Source: Bacteroidales bacterium UBA1215 (lineage in GTDB: Bacteria > Bacteroidota > Bacteroidia > Bacteroidales > WCHB1-69). From it: DNA of 24,213 nt. Below the pieces are notes generated by a model that was not told the origin of the DNA, did not search any database, and was given only the letters and a program-made list of their open reading frames with translations. The stretch lies in assembly GCA_002309475.1 (NCBI GenBank), contig DBXJ01000090.1:373-24585 (forward strand), given 5' to 3'. The position numbers were made by a program, and so were the translations under genes. Positions 7,929 through 14,542 of the stretch are shown here, one piece after another (position 1 is the stretch's first letter; every line of letters begins with the position of its first letter).

Positions 7929-8396
7929 ATGAATAAGTTAAGGAATGTAGGTTTTTGGGTTTTGCAGACAACTTGGTGCCTACTTCAAAATATAGCGGGG
8001 GCATTGCTGTTTTTGTGCATTCCTAAACATCGTCCGTGTTTTGTCTATCACAAGGCATTTGTCAGGTATTGGTCATTGTCGTATAGTATGGGCATGGGTA
8101 ATTTTATATTTTTAACCGACACATTTGGTCGCGATGCAGATGCAGAGTCCGGTAAAATATTGCCGACATTGCAACATGAATACGGTCACACGCGGCAGTC
8201 TTTACTATTGGGGCCATTGTATGTTTTGCTTATTGCTTTGCCTTCGGCAGTATGGTGTGGACTTCCGTGCTTCAGACGCTATCGGAAAAACAAGAAAGTG
8301 TCGTATTATTGCTTTTATACCGAAAGTTGGGCTAACCGATTGAGCGGAAAGTATTTTAAAAGATTGTTGTCGAATTGGCAGCAAAAAGAAAAATAA
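7929..8396 (+). CDS. Small membrane protein with HEYGH motif
   Basis: A 155-residue protein starting at ATG 7929 with a good AGGAG site. The N-terminal hydrophobic stretch covers about residues 8-31. HEYGH at 83-87 has the HExxH zincin zinc-binding form and is followed by TRQSLLLGPLYVLLIALPSAVW, a second membrane segment (about 91-110). The C-terminus is basic and contains YTESWANRLSG (130-140), where E132 could be a third metal ligand. I recall similar small HEYGH membrane proteins in Bacteroidota and Clostridia, but not a known function. Protease activity is an inference from the motif only. It is probably co-transcribed with the TPR gene and is ended by the hairpin at 8412. Confidence 0.85.
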   Translation: MNKLRNVGFWVLQTTWCLLQNIAGALLFLCIPKHRPCFVYHKAFVRYWSLSYSMGMGNFIFLTDTFGRDADAESGKILPTLQHEYGHTRQSLLLGPLYVLLIALPSAVWCGLPCFRRYRKNKKVSYYCFYTESWANRLSGKYFKRLLSNWQQKEK

Positions 8397-8411
8397 CCTT
8401 GTGTACGGGCC

Positions 8412-8431
8412 GGGGGAATATTCCCCCTTTT
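8412..8431 (+). terminator. Intrinsic terminator after the HEYGH gene
   Basis: A perfect eight-base palindrome GGGGGAAT/ATTCCCCC (8412-8427) is followed by TTTT. It lies 15 bases past the stop codon. The right arm can also pair with AAGGGGG at 8520-8526, an alternative structure. Confidence 0.65.
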
Positions 8432-8526
8432 AATTGTGGTGCAAGGAGAGTGCAGAACCAAATTTATTTGGATTTTGCTGAACCGTAGCCCACAATCAAG
8501 ACATCGCCTTAATGGGACCAAGGGGG
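8423..8526. other. Nested foldable non-coding stretch, unknown
   Basis: Between the HEYGH gene and the iorB terminator the sequence contains three nested pairings: CCCCCTT (8423-8429) with AAGGGGG (8520-8526); ATTGTGG (8433-8439) with CCACAAT (8490-8496); and GCAGAACCAAAT (8452-8463) with ATTTGG plus TTTTGC (8466-8478, one bulged A). It is less AT-rich than ordinary intergenic DNA here. It could be a small RNA, an extended 3' UTR structure, or a remnant of a palindromic mobile element. Open frames across it do not look like protein. The strand is undetermined. Confidence 0.4.
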
Positions 8527-8594
8527 ATTAATCTATAAAATTTCATTTTCACCACAAATTATAAAATGATATCTCATATTTTATAGTATCTCAT

Positions 8595-8621
8595 AAAAAA
8601 AGGAGTGCGGGCGCACTCCTT
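8595..8621 (-). terminator. Intrinsic terminator of the ior operon
   Basis: The nine-base stem AAGGAGTGC (8600-8608) and GCACTCCTT (8613-8621) closes a GGGC loop. On the minus strand it runs into seven T residues (8601-8595), as expected for termination of iorA-iorB, whose last stop is at 8652. Confidence 0.85.
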
Positions 8622-8651
8622 ATGAAAAAATTTAGTGTTATGAATGTGAGA

Positions 8652-9215
8652 TTATTTTACTTCTCTACCTGCCTTAATGGCAGCGATGTTGGCATTGACA
8701 ACATCTTCACCTTTACGACCAAAGATATTGCGAATGGCATTTTCTAATTCAGCAAAGTCAATTTCCAAGTAAGGGGCAGCTGCACCGAGCAACACCATAT
8801 TGGAACGTGCTTTTACTGTCTTGGCAATGTCGTTTGCATTGAAGGCTACGCAATGTTTTATCTTCTTCAATTCTGCCATGATATTTTCTATGGCCGGATA
8901 GTTGTTGATGTTAATGAAAGGGTCGGAATTGGTAATCACCCAGCCGTCTGCATTCAAAAATGGCAGATAGCGTAGTGCTTCCATAGGTTCGCTTGACAAA
9001 ATAATGTCGGCTTTGCCTTCCGGAATAACATCTGCAAAAATAGGTTCACTGGAAAGTCTTAAATGTGAAAATACAGAACCTCCACGTTGTGACATACCAT
9101 GAATTTCAGATTGTTTTACATGGAGACCTATATTGAGGGCTGCGTCAGAAATAATTTTTGCTACGGAAACTATACCGTCTCCACCGACTCCGCATAATAT
9201 GATATCTTTTTTCAT
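8652..9215 (-). CDS. iorB: Indolepyruvate oxidoreductase subunit beta
   Basis: Gamma-type subunit of the 2-oxoacid:ferredoxin oxidoreductase that oxidatively decarboxylates indolepyruvate and other aryl pyruvates to aryl-acetyl-CoA, or runs in reverse to make aryl pyruvates in anaerobes. The 187 residues match the family. CGVGGDGIVSVAKI (8-21) is the N-terminal glycine-rich segment, and SEIHGMSQRGGSV (36-48) is the characteristic IorB/KorC motif. It starts four bases after the iorA stop, so the two subunits are co-translated at matched levels. A strong terminator follows. Function is well supported by both motif and partner. Confidence 0.95.
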   Translation of the reverse strand: MKKDIILCGVGGDGIVSVAKIISDAALNIGLHVKQSEIHGMSQRGGSVFSHLRLSSEPIFADVIPEGKADIILSSEPMEALRYLPFLNADGWVITNSDPFININNYPAIENIMAELKKIKHCVAFNANDIAKTVKARSNMVLLGAAAPYLEIDFAELENAIRNIFGRKGEDVVNANIAAIKAGREVK

Positions 9216-9219
9216 CTTC

Positions 9220-10800
9220 CTATTTTTTTAAATGTTTTTTTAATTCAACCAAACAAGTACGACGTGGAATAACTACAGATACACCGTTGTAAGCAATTTC
9301 TTCTTCCAATATTTTTACAAATTCCTCATGATTTTTCTTGAGAGGTTCAATGGTACGAATATGGGCCGGGTCAACACCCAAACCTTTGCAAATTTCGGCT
9401 ATCTTGCAGTGTGCCGATGATGGCTGACCACCTGTCATAGCTGTTATATCATTATCTAAAATCATTACTACCACATTGGCTTTTTCGTTGACACAATCCA
9501 ACAAACCGGTTATTCCGCTGTGACCGAACGTGCCATCTCCGATAACGGCTACCGAAGGGAATATTCCCACCTCAGCAGCACCTTTTGCCATGGTGATGGA
9601 TGCACCCATACAAACGGTGGTATTGATGGCTTTCATATTGAAACCTAATGTGTAGCAACCTATGTCGCCAAATACTTTTCCGTCTTTGTAATTAGCCATA
9701 ACAGCATTTAAAGCAGTATAGCTGTCAATGTGAGGACATCCTTGACACAAAGCAGGAGGGCGGTTGGTAACAACACTAGGTACTGCGGCACCGCTGGGGA
9801 CAGGCATACCCAATGCTTTTGCCACTTTTTCCGCATTCAATTCTCCATCTCTGCGGATGGTTTCGTCCAAACGACCAAAAACACGTTTGCCTTTGCCTAA
9901 AAAGCCTTTTACCAATTCTTCTACAAAAGGTTGTCCATCTTCTAATACCAATATTTCTTCACATTCGTCATACAATTTGTTAATCATATTGAATGGCAAA
10001 GGATATTGGGTGACTTTTACCACCGGATAAGGGCATTTTCCGTCTTTGAAATTTTCCATCAAATAGTTGTAGGCAATGCCGGTAGTGATGATACCGATTT
10101 TTTTGTCAGTACCGGCAATATATTGGTTATAGCCGGATGTTTCTGAAGCTTGAGTGAACGATGCTTGCTTGTCAATCAAATTTCTATAAAGGCGTTTTGC
10201 ATTAACAGGGAGCAATACAAAAGAACTGGCGTCTGCAGGTTCTTTCAAGTCGTTTTGTGCTCTGGCAGGTTTGCGGACAACACCGGCACGGCTATGTGCC
10301 AAACGAGTAGGAATTCTCAACAGAACAGGAGTGCCTAAATTTTCTGATATTTCATAACCATAAAATACCATATCGTAAGCTTCTTGTTGGTTAGATGGTT
10401 CCAACATAGGAATCATTGCCCAATGACCATAGAAACGGCTGTCTTGTTCGTCTTGAGAAGAGAACATACTTGGATCGTCAGCAACTACTATCACCACCCC
10501 TTTTGTACCAATGATGGCGGCATTCATAAATGGGTCTCCACATACATTTAATCCCACATGTTTCATACAAGTCATGGCACGTTTGCCTGCATAGGCAACG
10601 CCGATAGACGCTTCTAAAGCCGTCTTTTCGTTGGCACACCAATTGGCGATGACGCCTTTTGCTTGTGCATCTTTTGACTTCATTACATATTCTGTAATTT
10701 GTGTGGAAGGAGTTCCCGGATAACTGTTGATAGCACTTCCGCCGGCATCGATAAATGCTTGTGCGATTGCTTCATCTCCTAATAAAAGTAACTTTTGCAT
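9220..10800 (-). CDS. iorA: Indolepyruvate oxidoreductase subunit alpha (no ferredoxin domain)
   Basis: Thiamine-diphosphate-binding catalytic subunit, 526 residues. The N-terminal pyrimidine-binding domain has the GGSAINSYPGTPSTQI segment (20-35) and E58 in CANEKTALEA. A central transketolase C-terminal-like domain follows. The C-terminal pyrophosphate-binding domain has CQGCPH (352-357) and the TPP motif GDG (421-423) to DND (449-451). The archaeal enzyme carries an additional C-terminal module with [4Fe-4S] clusters; here the chain ends at RRTCLVELKKHLKK with no CxxCxxC motif, so that module is missing. I believe homologues of this length are usual in Bacteroidales. The electron acceptor or carrier must be encoded elsewhere. 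It heads an iorA-iorB operon. Confidence 0.95.
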   Translation of the reverse strand: MQKLLLLGDEAIAQAFIDAGGSAINSYPGTPSTQITEYVMKSKDAQAKGVIANWCANEKTALEASIGVAYAGKRAMTCMKHVGLNVCGDPFMNAAIIGTKGVVIVVADDPSMFSSQDEQDSRFYGHWAMIPMLEPSNQQEAYDMVFYGYEISENLGTPVLLRIPTRLAHSRAGVVRKPARAQNDLKEPADASSFVLLPVNAKRLYRNLIDKQASFTQASETSGYNQYIAGTDKKIGIITTGIAYNYLMENFKDGKCPYPVVKVTQYPLPFNMINKLYDECEEILVLEDGQPFVEELVKGFLGKGKRVFGRLDETIRRDGELNAEKVAKALGMPVPSGAAVPSVVTNRPPALCQGCPHIDSYTALNAVMANYKDGKVFGDIGCYTLGFNMKAINTTVCMGASITMAKGAAEVGIFPSVAVIGDGTFGHSGITGLLDCVNEKANVVVMILDNDITAMTGGQPSSAHCKIAEICKGLGVDPAHIRTIEPLKKNHEEFVKILEEEIAYNGVSVVIPRRTCLVELKKHLKK

Positions 10801-10841
10801 ATATCTTTTTTATATTATTAATGAATCAAATTTTTTCGTTG

Positions 10842-10849
10842 CAAAGATA
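10842..10849 (-). promoter_or_regulatory. -7 promoter element for iorAB
   Basis: The minus strand reads TATCTTTG followed by C, matching TAnnTTTG, about 41 bases before the iorA ATG. A TTG lies 22 bp upstream (10874-10872), at the long end of permitted spacing. It separates iorAB from ahcY, although read-through from the ahcY operon is also possible since no terminator was seen between them. Confidence 0.6.
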
Positions 10850-10886
10850 CAATTTTTTCTTTTATAAAAATCAATTTTGCTCAATT

Positions 10887-12302
10887 TTAATATCTATAAT
10901 GTTCGGCTTTGTAAGGTCCTTGTATGTTTACACCGATATAATCGGCTTGTTTTTGTGACAAAGTGGTAAGTTTTACTCCCAATTTGTCCAAATGCAGGCG
11001 GGCGACTTCCTCGTCTAAATGTTTTGGCAGGCGATATACGTCAATAGGATAGTTGTTTTTCCACAAATCTATTTGTGCCAATACTTGGTTGGTGAAAGAG
11101 TTGCTCATGACAAATGAAGGATGTCCGGTTGCACAGCCTAAGTTCACCAAACGACCTTCCGCCAACAAGAAAATTGATTTTCCGTCAGGGAAAATAAATT
11201 CGTCCACTTGCGGTTTTATATTGCGACGTTGAATGCCGGGGAAAGCCTCTAATTGCTCTACTTGTATTTCGTTGTCAAAATGTCCGATATTGCAGACAAT
11301 AGACTGGTCGAGCATGTTTTTCATGTGGTCAATGGTAATCACATCGCAGTTGCCGGTAGTGGTTACATAGATATTGCCTTCTTTGACAGCTTCTTCCATA
11401 GTGGTGACTTCAAAACCTTCCATAGCAGCTTGCAAGGCACATATAGGGTCAATTTCAGTTACCAATACTCTGGCACCATAGCTACGCATAGATTGGGCAC
11501 AACCTTTGCCGACATTGCCATAACCGAGTACAACCACTACTTTGCCGGCTATCATCACATCGGTTGCCCGCTTGATGCCGTCTGCCAATGATTCACGGCA
11601 TCCATATAGATTGTCAAATTTAGATTTTGTTACCGAATCGTTGACATTGATGGCAGGCACTAACAATTCATGTCGTTCCATCATTTGATACAAACGATGT
11701 ACGCCGGTGGTTGTTTCTTCAGAAATACCTTTCAAATCTTTGATTATGTTTGACCATTTGTTTGGCTCGTCTTGTGCTATTTGCTTCAAGGTTTGCAGTA
11801 TCACACCTTCTTCGTGATTGGAAGGGGTGGCATTTAAAACAGAAGGATCTTTTTCTGCTTGGAAACCTTTGTGTATCAACAATGTAGCATCACCTCCATC
11901 GTCCACGATTAGTTGAGGTCCGAGATGGTTAGGGAAAGAAAGTGCTTGTGCAGTACACCACCAGTAATCTTCCAGCGATTCGCCTTTCCATGCAAATACC
12001 GGCACTCCTGTTGCAGCAATTGCAGCAGCGGCATGGTCTTGTGTGGAGAATATATTGCAACTTGCCCAACGGACATCTGCTCCTAATGCTACCAATGTTT
12101 CTATCAAAATAGCCGTTTGAATGGTCATGTGCAAAGAACCGGAGATTCTAACTCCTTTCAAAGGTTTTTCTTTGCCGTATTTTTCTCGCAAAGCCATCAA
12201 ACCCGGCATTTCTTTTTCAGAAACCTCTATTTCTTTTCTGCCCCAATCGGCTAAACCGATGTCGGCAATTTTGTAAGGTAATGTAGTATCTAATTTGTTC
12301 AT
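10887..12302 (-). CDS. ahcY: Adenosylhomocysteinase (SAH hydrolase)
   Basis: Hydrolyses S-adenosylhomocysteine to homocysteine and adenosine, relieving inhibition of methyltransferases. The 471-residue length is that of the bacterial form with the additional internal segment. Substrate-site residues are visible: H58 in SLHMT, D134/D135 in IVDDGGDAT, E195/E196 in ISEETTTG, K226 and D230 in TKSKFDN, and C235 in YGCRESL. The NAD-binding Rossmann motif GYGNVGKG spans 260-267. The C-terminus ends in the typical GPYKAEHYRY. It begins ten bases after the cdaA stop and is probably the last gene of a gldB-cdaA-ahcY operon. No SAH riboswitch is visible. Confidence 0.97.
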   Translation of the reverse strand: MNKLDTTLPYKIADIGLADWGRKEIEVSEKEMPGLMALREKYGKEKPLKGVRISGSLHMTIQTAILIETLVALGADVRWASCNIFSTQDHAAAAIAATGVPVFAWKGESLEDYWWCTAQALSFPNHLGPQLIVDDGGDATLLIHKGFQAEKDPSVLNATPSNHEEGVILQTLKQIAQDEPNKWSNIIKDLKGISEETTTGVHRLYQMMERHELLVPAINVNDSVTKSKFDNLYGCRESLADGIKRATDVMIAGKVVVVLGYGNVGKGCAQSMRSYGARVLVTEIDPICALQAAMEGFEVTTMEEAVKEGNIYVTTTGNCDVITIDHMKNMLDQSIVCNIGHFDNEIQVEQLEAFPGIQRRNIKPQVDEFIFPDGKSIFLLAEGRLVNLGCATGHPSFVMSNSFTNQVLAQIDLWKNNYPIDVYRLPKHLDEEVARLHLDKLGVKLTTLSQKQADYIGVNIQGPYKAEHYRY

Positions 12303-12312
12303 TTCTATATGT

Positions 12313-13104
12313 TTATTGACTTGTTAAAAATTGTTTTTTAAGGAATTGTTCCAATTCTTTGGGTGTTACATTTCTTGTAATATGTCCTTCTATGCAGTAG
12401 GATATGCTACCTGTTTGTTCAGAAACCACCACAGCAATACAATCTGTTTGTTCGGTAATGCCAATGGCGGAGCGGTGGCGAAGTCCTAATTCGGAAGGAA
12501 CATCTCTTTGTGTAACCGGCAGAATGCAACGTGCTGCCACCATCATTTGTTTGTTGATGATAAGGGCTCCGTCGTGTAGGGGTGTGTTTTTGAAGAAAAT
12601 AGTTTCTATCAATTCTTCCGAAGTATCCGCCTCAATGCGTTCACCCGTTTGTACATATTCTTCCAATTGATGTTCTTTAGCAATAATAATCAATGCACCT
12701 GTATAGGTGCCGGCCATGTGCTTGCATGCCTTGACAATGGTGCCGATTTTGGGCAAAGCATTGATTCTCTCGCTGGCTCTCCACCGCAAGATATTGGTTT
12801 TGTTCAAGGGGTTGCTTTTGCCGATATAGAGTAGAAATTGCCGAATTTCGGGTTGAAAAAGAATAATCAAAGCAATAAAACCGACGGAAATGAATTGTCC
12901 AAACAATTCCGATAGCAATTCCATATTCAGCAATGCTACAATATAATATAGCAAATATAAGATGAGTAAGCCGATAAAAATATTAAAGGCAACGGTTCCT
13001 TTAATGATTTTGTAGAGATAAAAAAACAAGTATGTCACCAACAAAATGTCAATCACATCAATGAAGGTGAGCTTAATAAAATCCATGAACATGAGTATTC
13101 CCAT
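12313..13104 (-). CDS. cdaA: Membrane diadenylate cyclase, CdaA type
   Basis: Makes the second messenger c-di-AMP from two ATP. The 263-residue protein has three N-terminal membrane helices (about 10-33, 38-58, 66-83) followed by the DAC/DisA_N catalytic domain (about 105-245). The catalytic motifs DGA (178-180) and RHR (209-211, in LRHRSAIGI) are intact, so the enzyme should be active. The first ATG is used here; ATG at the seventh codon (MDFIKLTF) would align better with the start of other CdaA proteins and is an alternative. It starts five bases after the gldB stop and ends ten bases before ahcY. No CdaR-type regulator gene is adjacent, unlike in Firmicutes. Confidence 0.94.
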   Translation of the reverse strand: MGILMFMDFIKLTFIDVIDILLVTYLFFYLYKIIKGTVAFNIFIGLLILYLLYYIVALLNMELLSELFGQFISVGFIALIILFQPEIRQFLLYIGKSNPLNKTNILRWRASERINALPKIGTIVKACKHMAGTYTGALIIIAKEHQLEEYVQTGERIEADTSEELIETIFFKNTPLHDGALIINKQMMVAARCILPVTQRDVPSELGLRHRSAIGITEQTDCIAVVVSEQTGSISYCIEGHITRNVTPKELEQFLKKQFLTSQ

Positions 13105-13109
13105 ACTTG

Positions 13110-14144
13110 CTATTTTTTAGGTTTATATTTTGATTCATTGAGAATTTTCTGCGAGTCTTTCTCCAACAACATATCGCTGATAGGTTTGTCAGGATTGTTG
13201 GCTATCCAAGAACGGCATATCTGCCAGCCTATCCATGAGCCGATTTTCCCCGGAGAATTGTTGCCAAAATACGAAGTGAAAGGTTTTTCTCCTATCAATT
13301 CTCTAATGGTTTGTTTGTTTTTGTTGTATAACAAATTGTTATTGATGAGATAAGACCAAATCATCGATTCGTTGTTGACAGCCCATTGTAGTTTGTTGTG
13401 AGGATAGCCGAATATTAATGTATCGGAAGTATTTGGCAATAGCAATTGGGCAAAAAGCATTCTTTTTCCGTCTATAAGCATTTCATCTAAAACCGATGTT
13501 GCTTGAGGAAAGTCAATGTAGTTGTATGCCAATTCTTTAAAACAATCCGGCAACAAATATTCAGGAGCAAAACGTCTATATATGTATTGTGGCACATTTG
13601 GACCTAATTGTTTGTATATAGGGTAGTTGCTACCTAAATACAAATCTAGGGAAACAACTATGGCACTATCATAGCACATGATGGGCATTTCGTAGTAAAG
13701 ACCGGTGATAACGGTGTAAACACGAGGAATGGTGGCTTGAGGAAAATAGTATTTCATCAAAGTAAAAGCAGAATCGAAAGCTTCTTTGTATGGAGCAAAA
13801 TCTGCAAAAACTTTGTTGGATTGTTTGTACAATTTTTTGATGGTGGGGTCTTTGAGATAATTGCTGATTTGTCGGGCACCTGCAGCAGTAACGGTGTCAC
13901 CGAGCAAAAAAGCATAGTCGTCTCTCATTTGATTGAGTTGATATTGCAAACTATCGGGAGAAAGTTGCTGCAATGCCAATTCATAACGAAAGACTTTTGT
14001 ATCTATCGATTTAGCGATTTCTTTTACTTCTTTGGCATCCACTTTGGGTTGATAGGCGGGCTTTTTCTTTTGGCAAGCACTGCATACAATACTAAGCGAT
14101 AACCATAAAATCAATATTTTATAATATTTCATAAGTTTTGCCAC
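13110..14144 (-). CDS. gldB: GldB-like gliding-motility lipoprotein
   Basis: A 344-residue lipoprotein of the GldB family, known from Flavobacterium where it is needed for gliding; in non-gliding Bacteroidota the role is unclear. The signal peptide ends at a lipobox-like V-C-S-A-C, with C24 the likely lipidated residue, followed by KKK. The mature part contains the conserved GldB pattern, including KELAYNYID (about 204-212), GKRMLFAQLLLP, and GSWIGWQICRSW near the C-terminus. The start is taken as GTG at 14142-14144, eleven bases from a perfect AGGAGG; ATG at the fifth codon (14130-14132) is an alternative but is 23 bases from it. It is the first gene of the operon with cdaA and ahcY. It is not itself a core T9SS component. 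Confidence 0.85.
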   Translation of the reverse strand: MAKLMKYYKILILWLSLSIVCSACQKKKPAYQPKVDAKEVKEIAKSIDTKVFRYELALQQLSPDSLQYQLNQMRDDYAFLLGDTVTAAGARQISNYLKDPTIKKLYKQSNKVFADFAPYKEAFDSAFTLMKYYFPQATIPRVYTVITGLYYEMPIMCYDSAIVVSLDLYLGSNYPIYKQLGPNVPQYIYRRFAPEYLLPDCFKELAYNYIDFPQATSVLDEMLIDGKRMLFAQLLLPNTSDTLIFGYPHNKLQWAVNNESMIWSYLINNNLLYNKNKQTIRELIGEKPFTSYFGNNSPGKIGSWIGWQICRSWIANNPDKPISDMLLEKDSQKILNESKYKPKK

Positions 14145-14155
14145 TTACTTTTTTT

Positions 14156-14161
14156 CCTCCT
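14156..14161 (-). promoter_or_regulatory. Strong Shine-Dalgarno of gldB
   Basis: The minus strand reads AGGAGG, followed by an A-rich spacer of eleven bases and the GTG at 14144. Such a complete site is uncommon in this phylum and favours the GTG start over the ATG four codons later. Confidence 0.65.
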
Positions 14162-14174
14162 ATAGAATAAACTG

Positions 14175-14207
14175 CAAAGATATCATTTTATATTGAGAAT
14201 TGGCAAA
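14175..14207 (-). promoter_or_regulatory. Promoter of the gldB-cdaA-ahcY operon
   Basis: Reading minus: TTTG (14207-14204), a 21-bp spacer, then TATCTTTG (14182-14175) followed by CAG. Both match the Bacteroidota -33/-7 consensus. Leader length to the GTG is about 25-30 nt. A 10-bp inverted repeat (14183-14192 and 14229-14238) overlaps the spacer and flanks the -33 box. Confidence 0.75.
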
Positions 14208-14454
14208 GAAAAATGGAGATTTTTTTACTATAAAATGAGGTGGAGCAAAGTTGAGGGGAAAAAATTTAGCCTAAAAGAAATTTAGTGCAATTAAAGGAGA
14301 AAACATGATGAGCAATTTGGTATATTTTTTGCACTATCTATGAAAGTGAAGTAAATATTATGTTGGCAAAGGACAAAATGTTCGGTAAAGTGGAGTCAAA
14401 AAAACGGATAAAATTTTTTTTGTTGTATCTATTTTTCGTTTCAATTAAAAGTTG

Positions 14455-14462
14455 TACCTTTG
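14455..14462 (+). promoter_or_regulatory. -7 promoter element of the DUF349 gene
   Basis: TACCTTTG followed by CC matches TAnnTTTG exactly. A poly-T/A-rich region lies upstream but there is no TTTG at normal spacing. Predicted leader is about 75-80 nt, the longest among the promoters seen here. Confidence 0.65.
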
Positions 14463-14542
14463 CCATTTCGTTTCCGAATGGAAAAATAAAGAAAATTTTT
14501 AACTACATAATTAAATAACACCCGTCCCAAAATATTTATAAT

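Larger units (their letters stand above)
14145..14542. other. Divergent intergenic region, 398 bp
   Basis: No gene or RNA is supported here. The gldB end holds its Shine-Dalgarno and promoter (to 14207) and the 10-bp inverted repeat TCATTTTATA/TATAAAATGA. The right part holds the -7 element TACCTTTG at 14455 for the DUF349 gene. The stretch of about 14240-14440 is AT-rich, with no open frame with a plausible start, no tRNA-like fold and no terminator that I can recognise. Confidence 0.6.

Noticed and set aside
8315..8521. Minus-strand open frame of 68 codons with a LDCGLRFS string
   Set aside because: It overlaps the HEYGH gene end, the terminator and the foldable stretch; no signal, domain or start site supports a protein.
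10801..10886. Possible SAM/SAH riboswitch near ahcY
   Set aside because: ahcY begins ten bases after cdaA, so no leader exists there; the region after ahcY is short, AT-rich and fits the iorAB promoter instead.
8560..14192. 15-base match TATAAAATGATATCT at 8560-8574 and, inverted, 14178-14192
   Set aside because: AT-rich, not extended, and only one copy lies at a promoter; chance cannot be excluded.
14240..14440. Possible tRNA or small RNA in the 398-bp gap
   Set aside because: No cloverleaf, conserved loop or GC-rich stem could be found; it is uniformly AT-rich.
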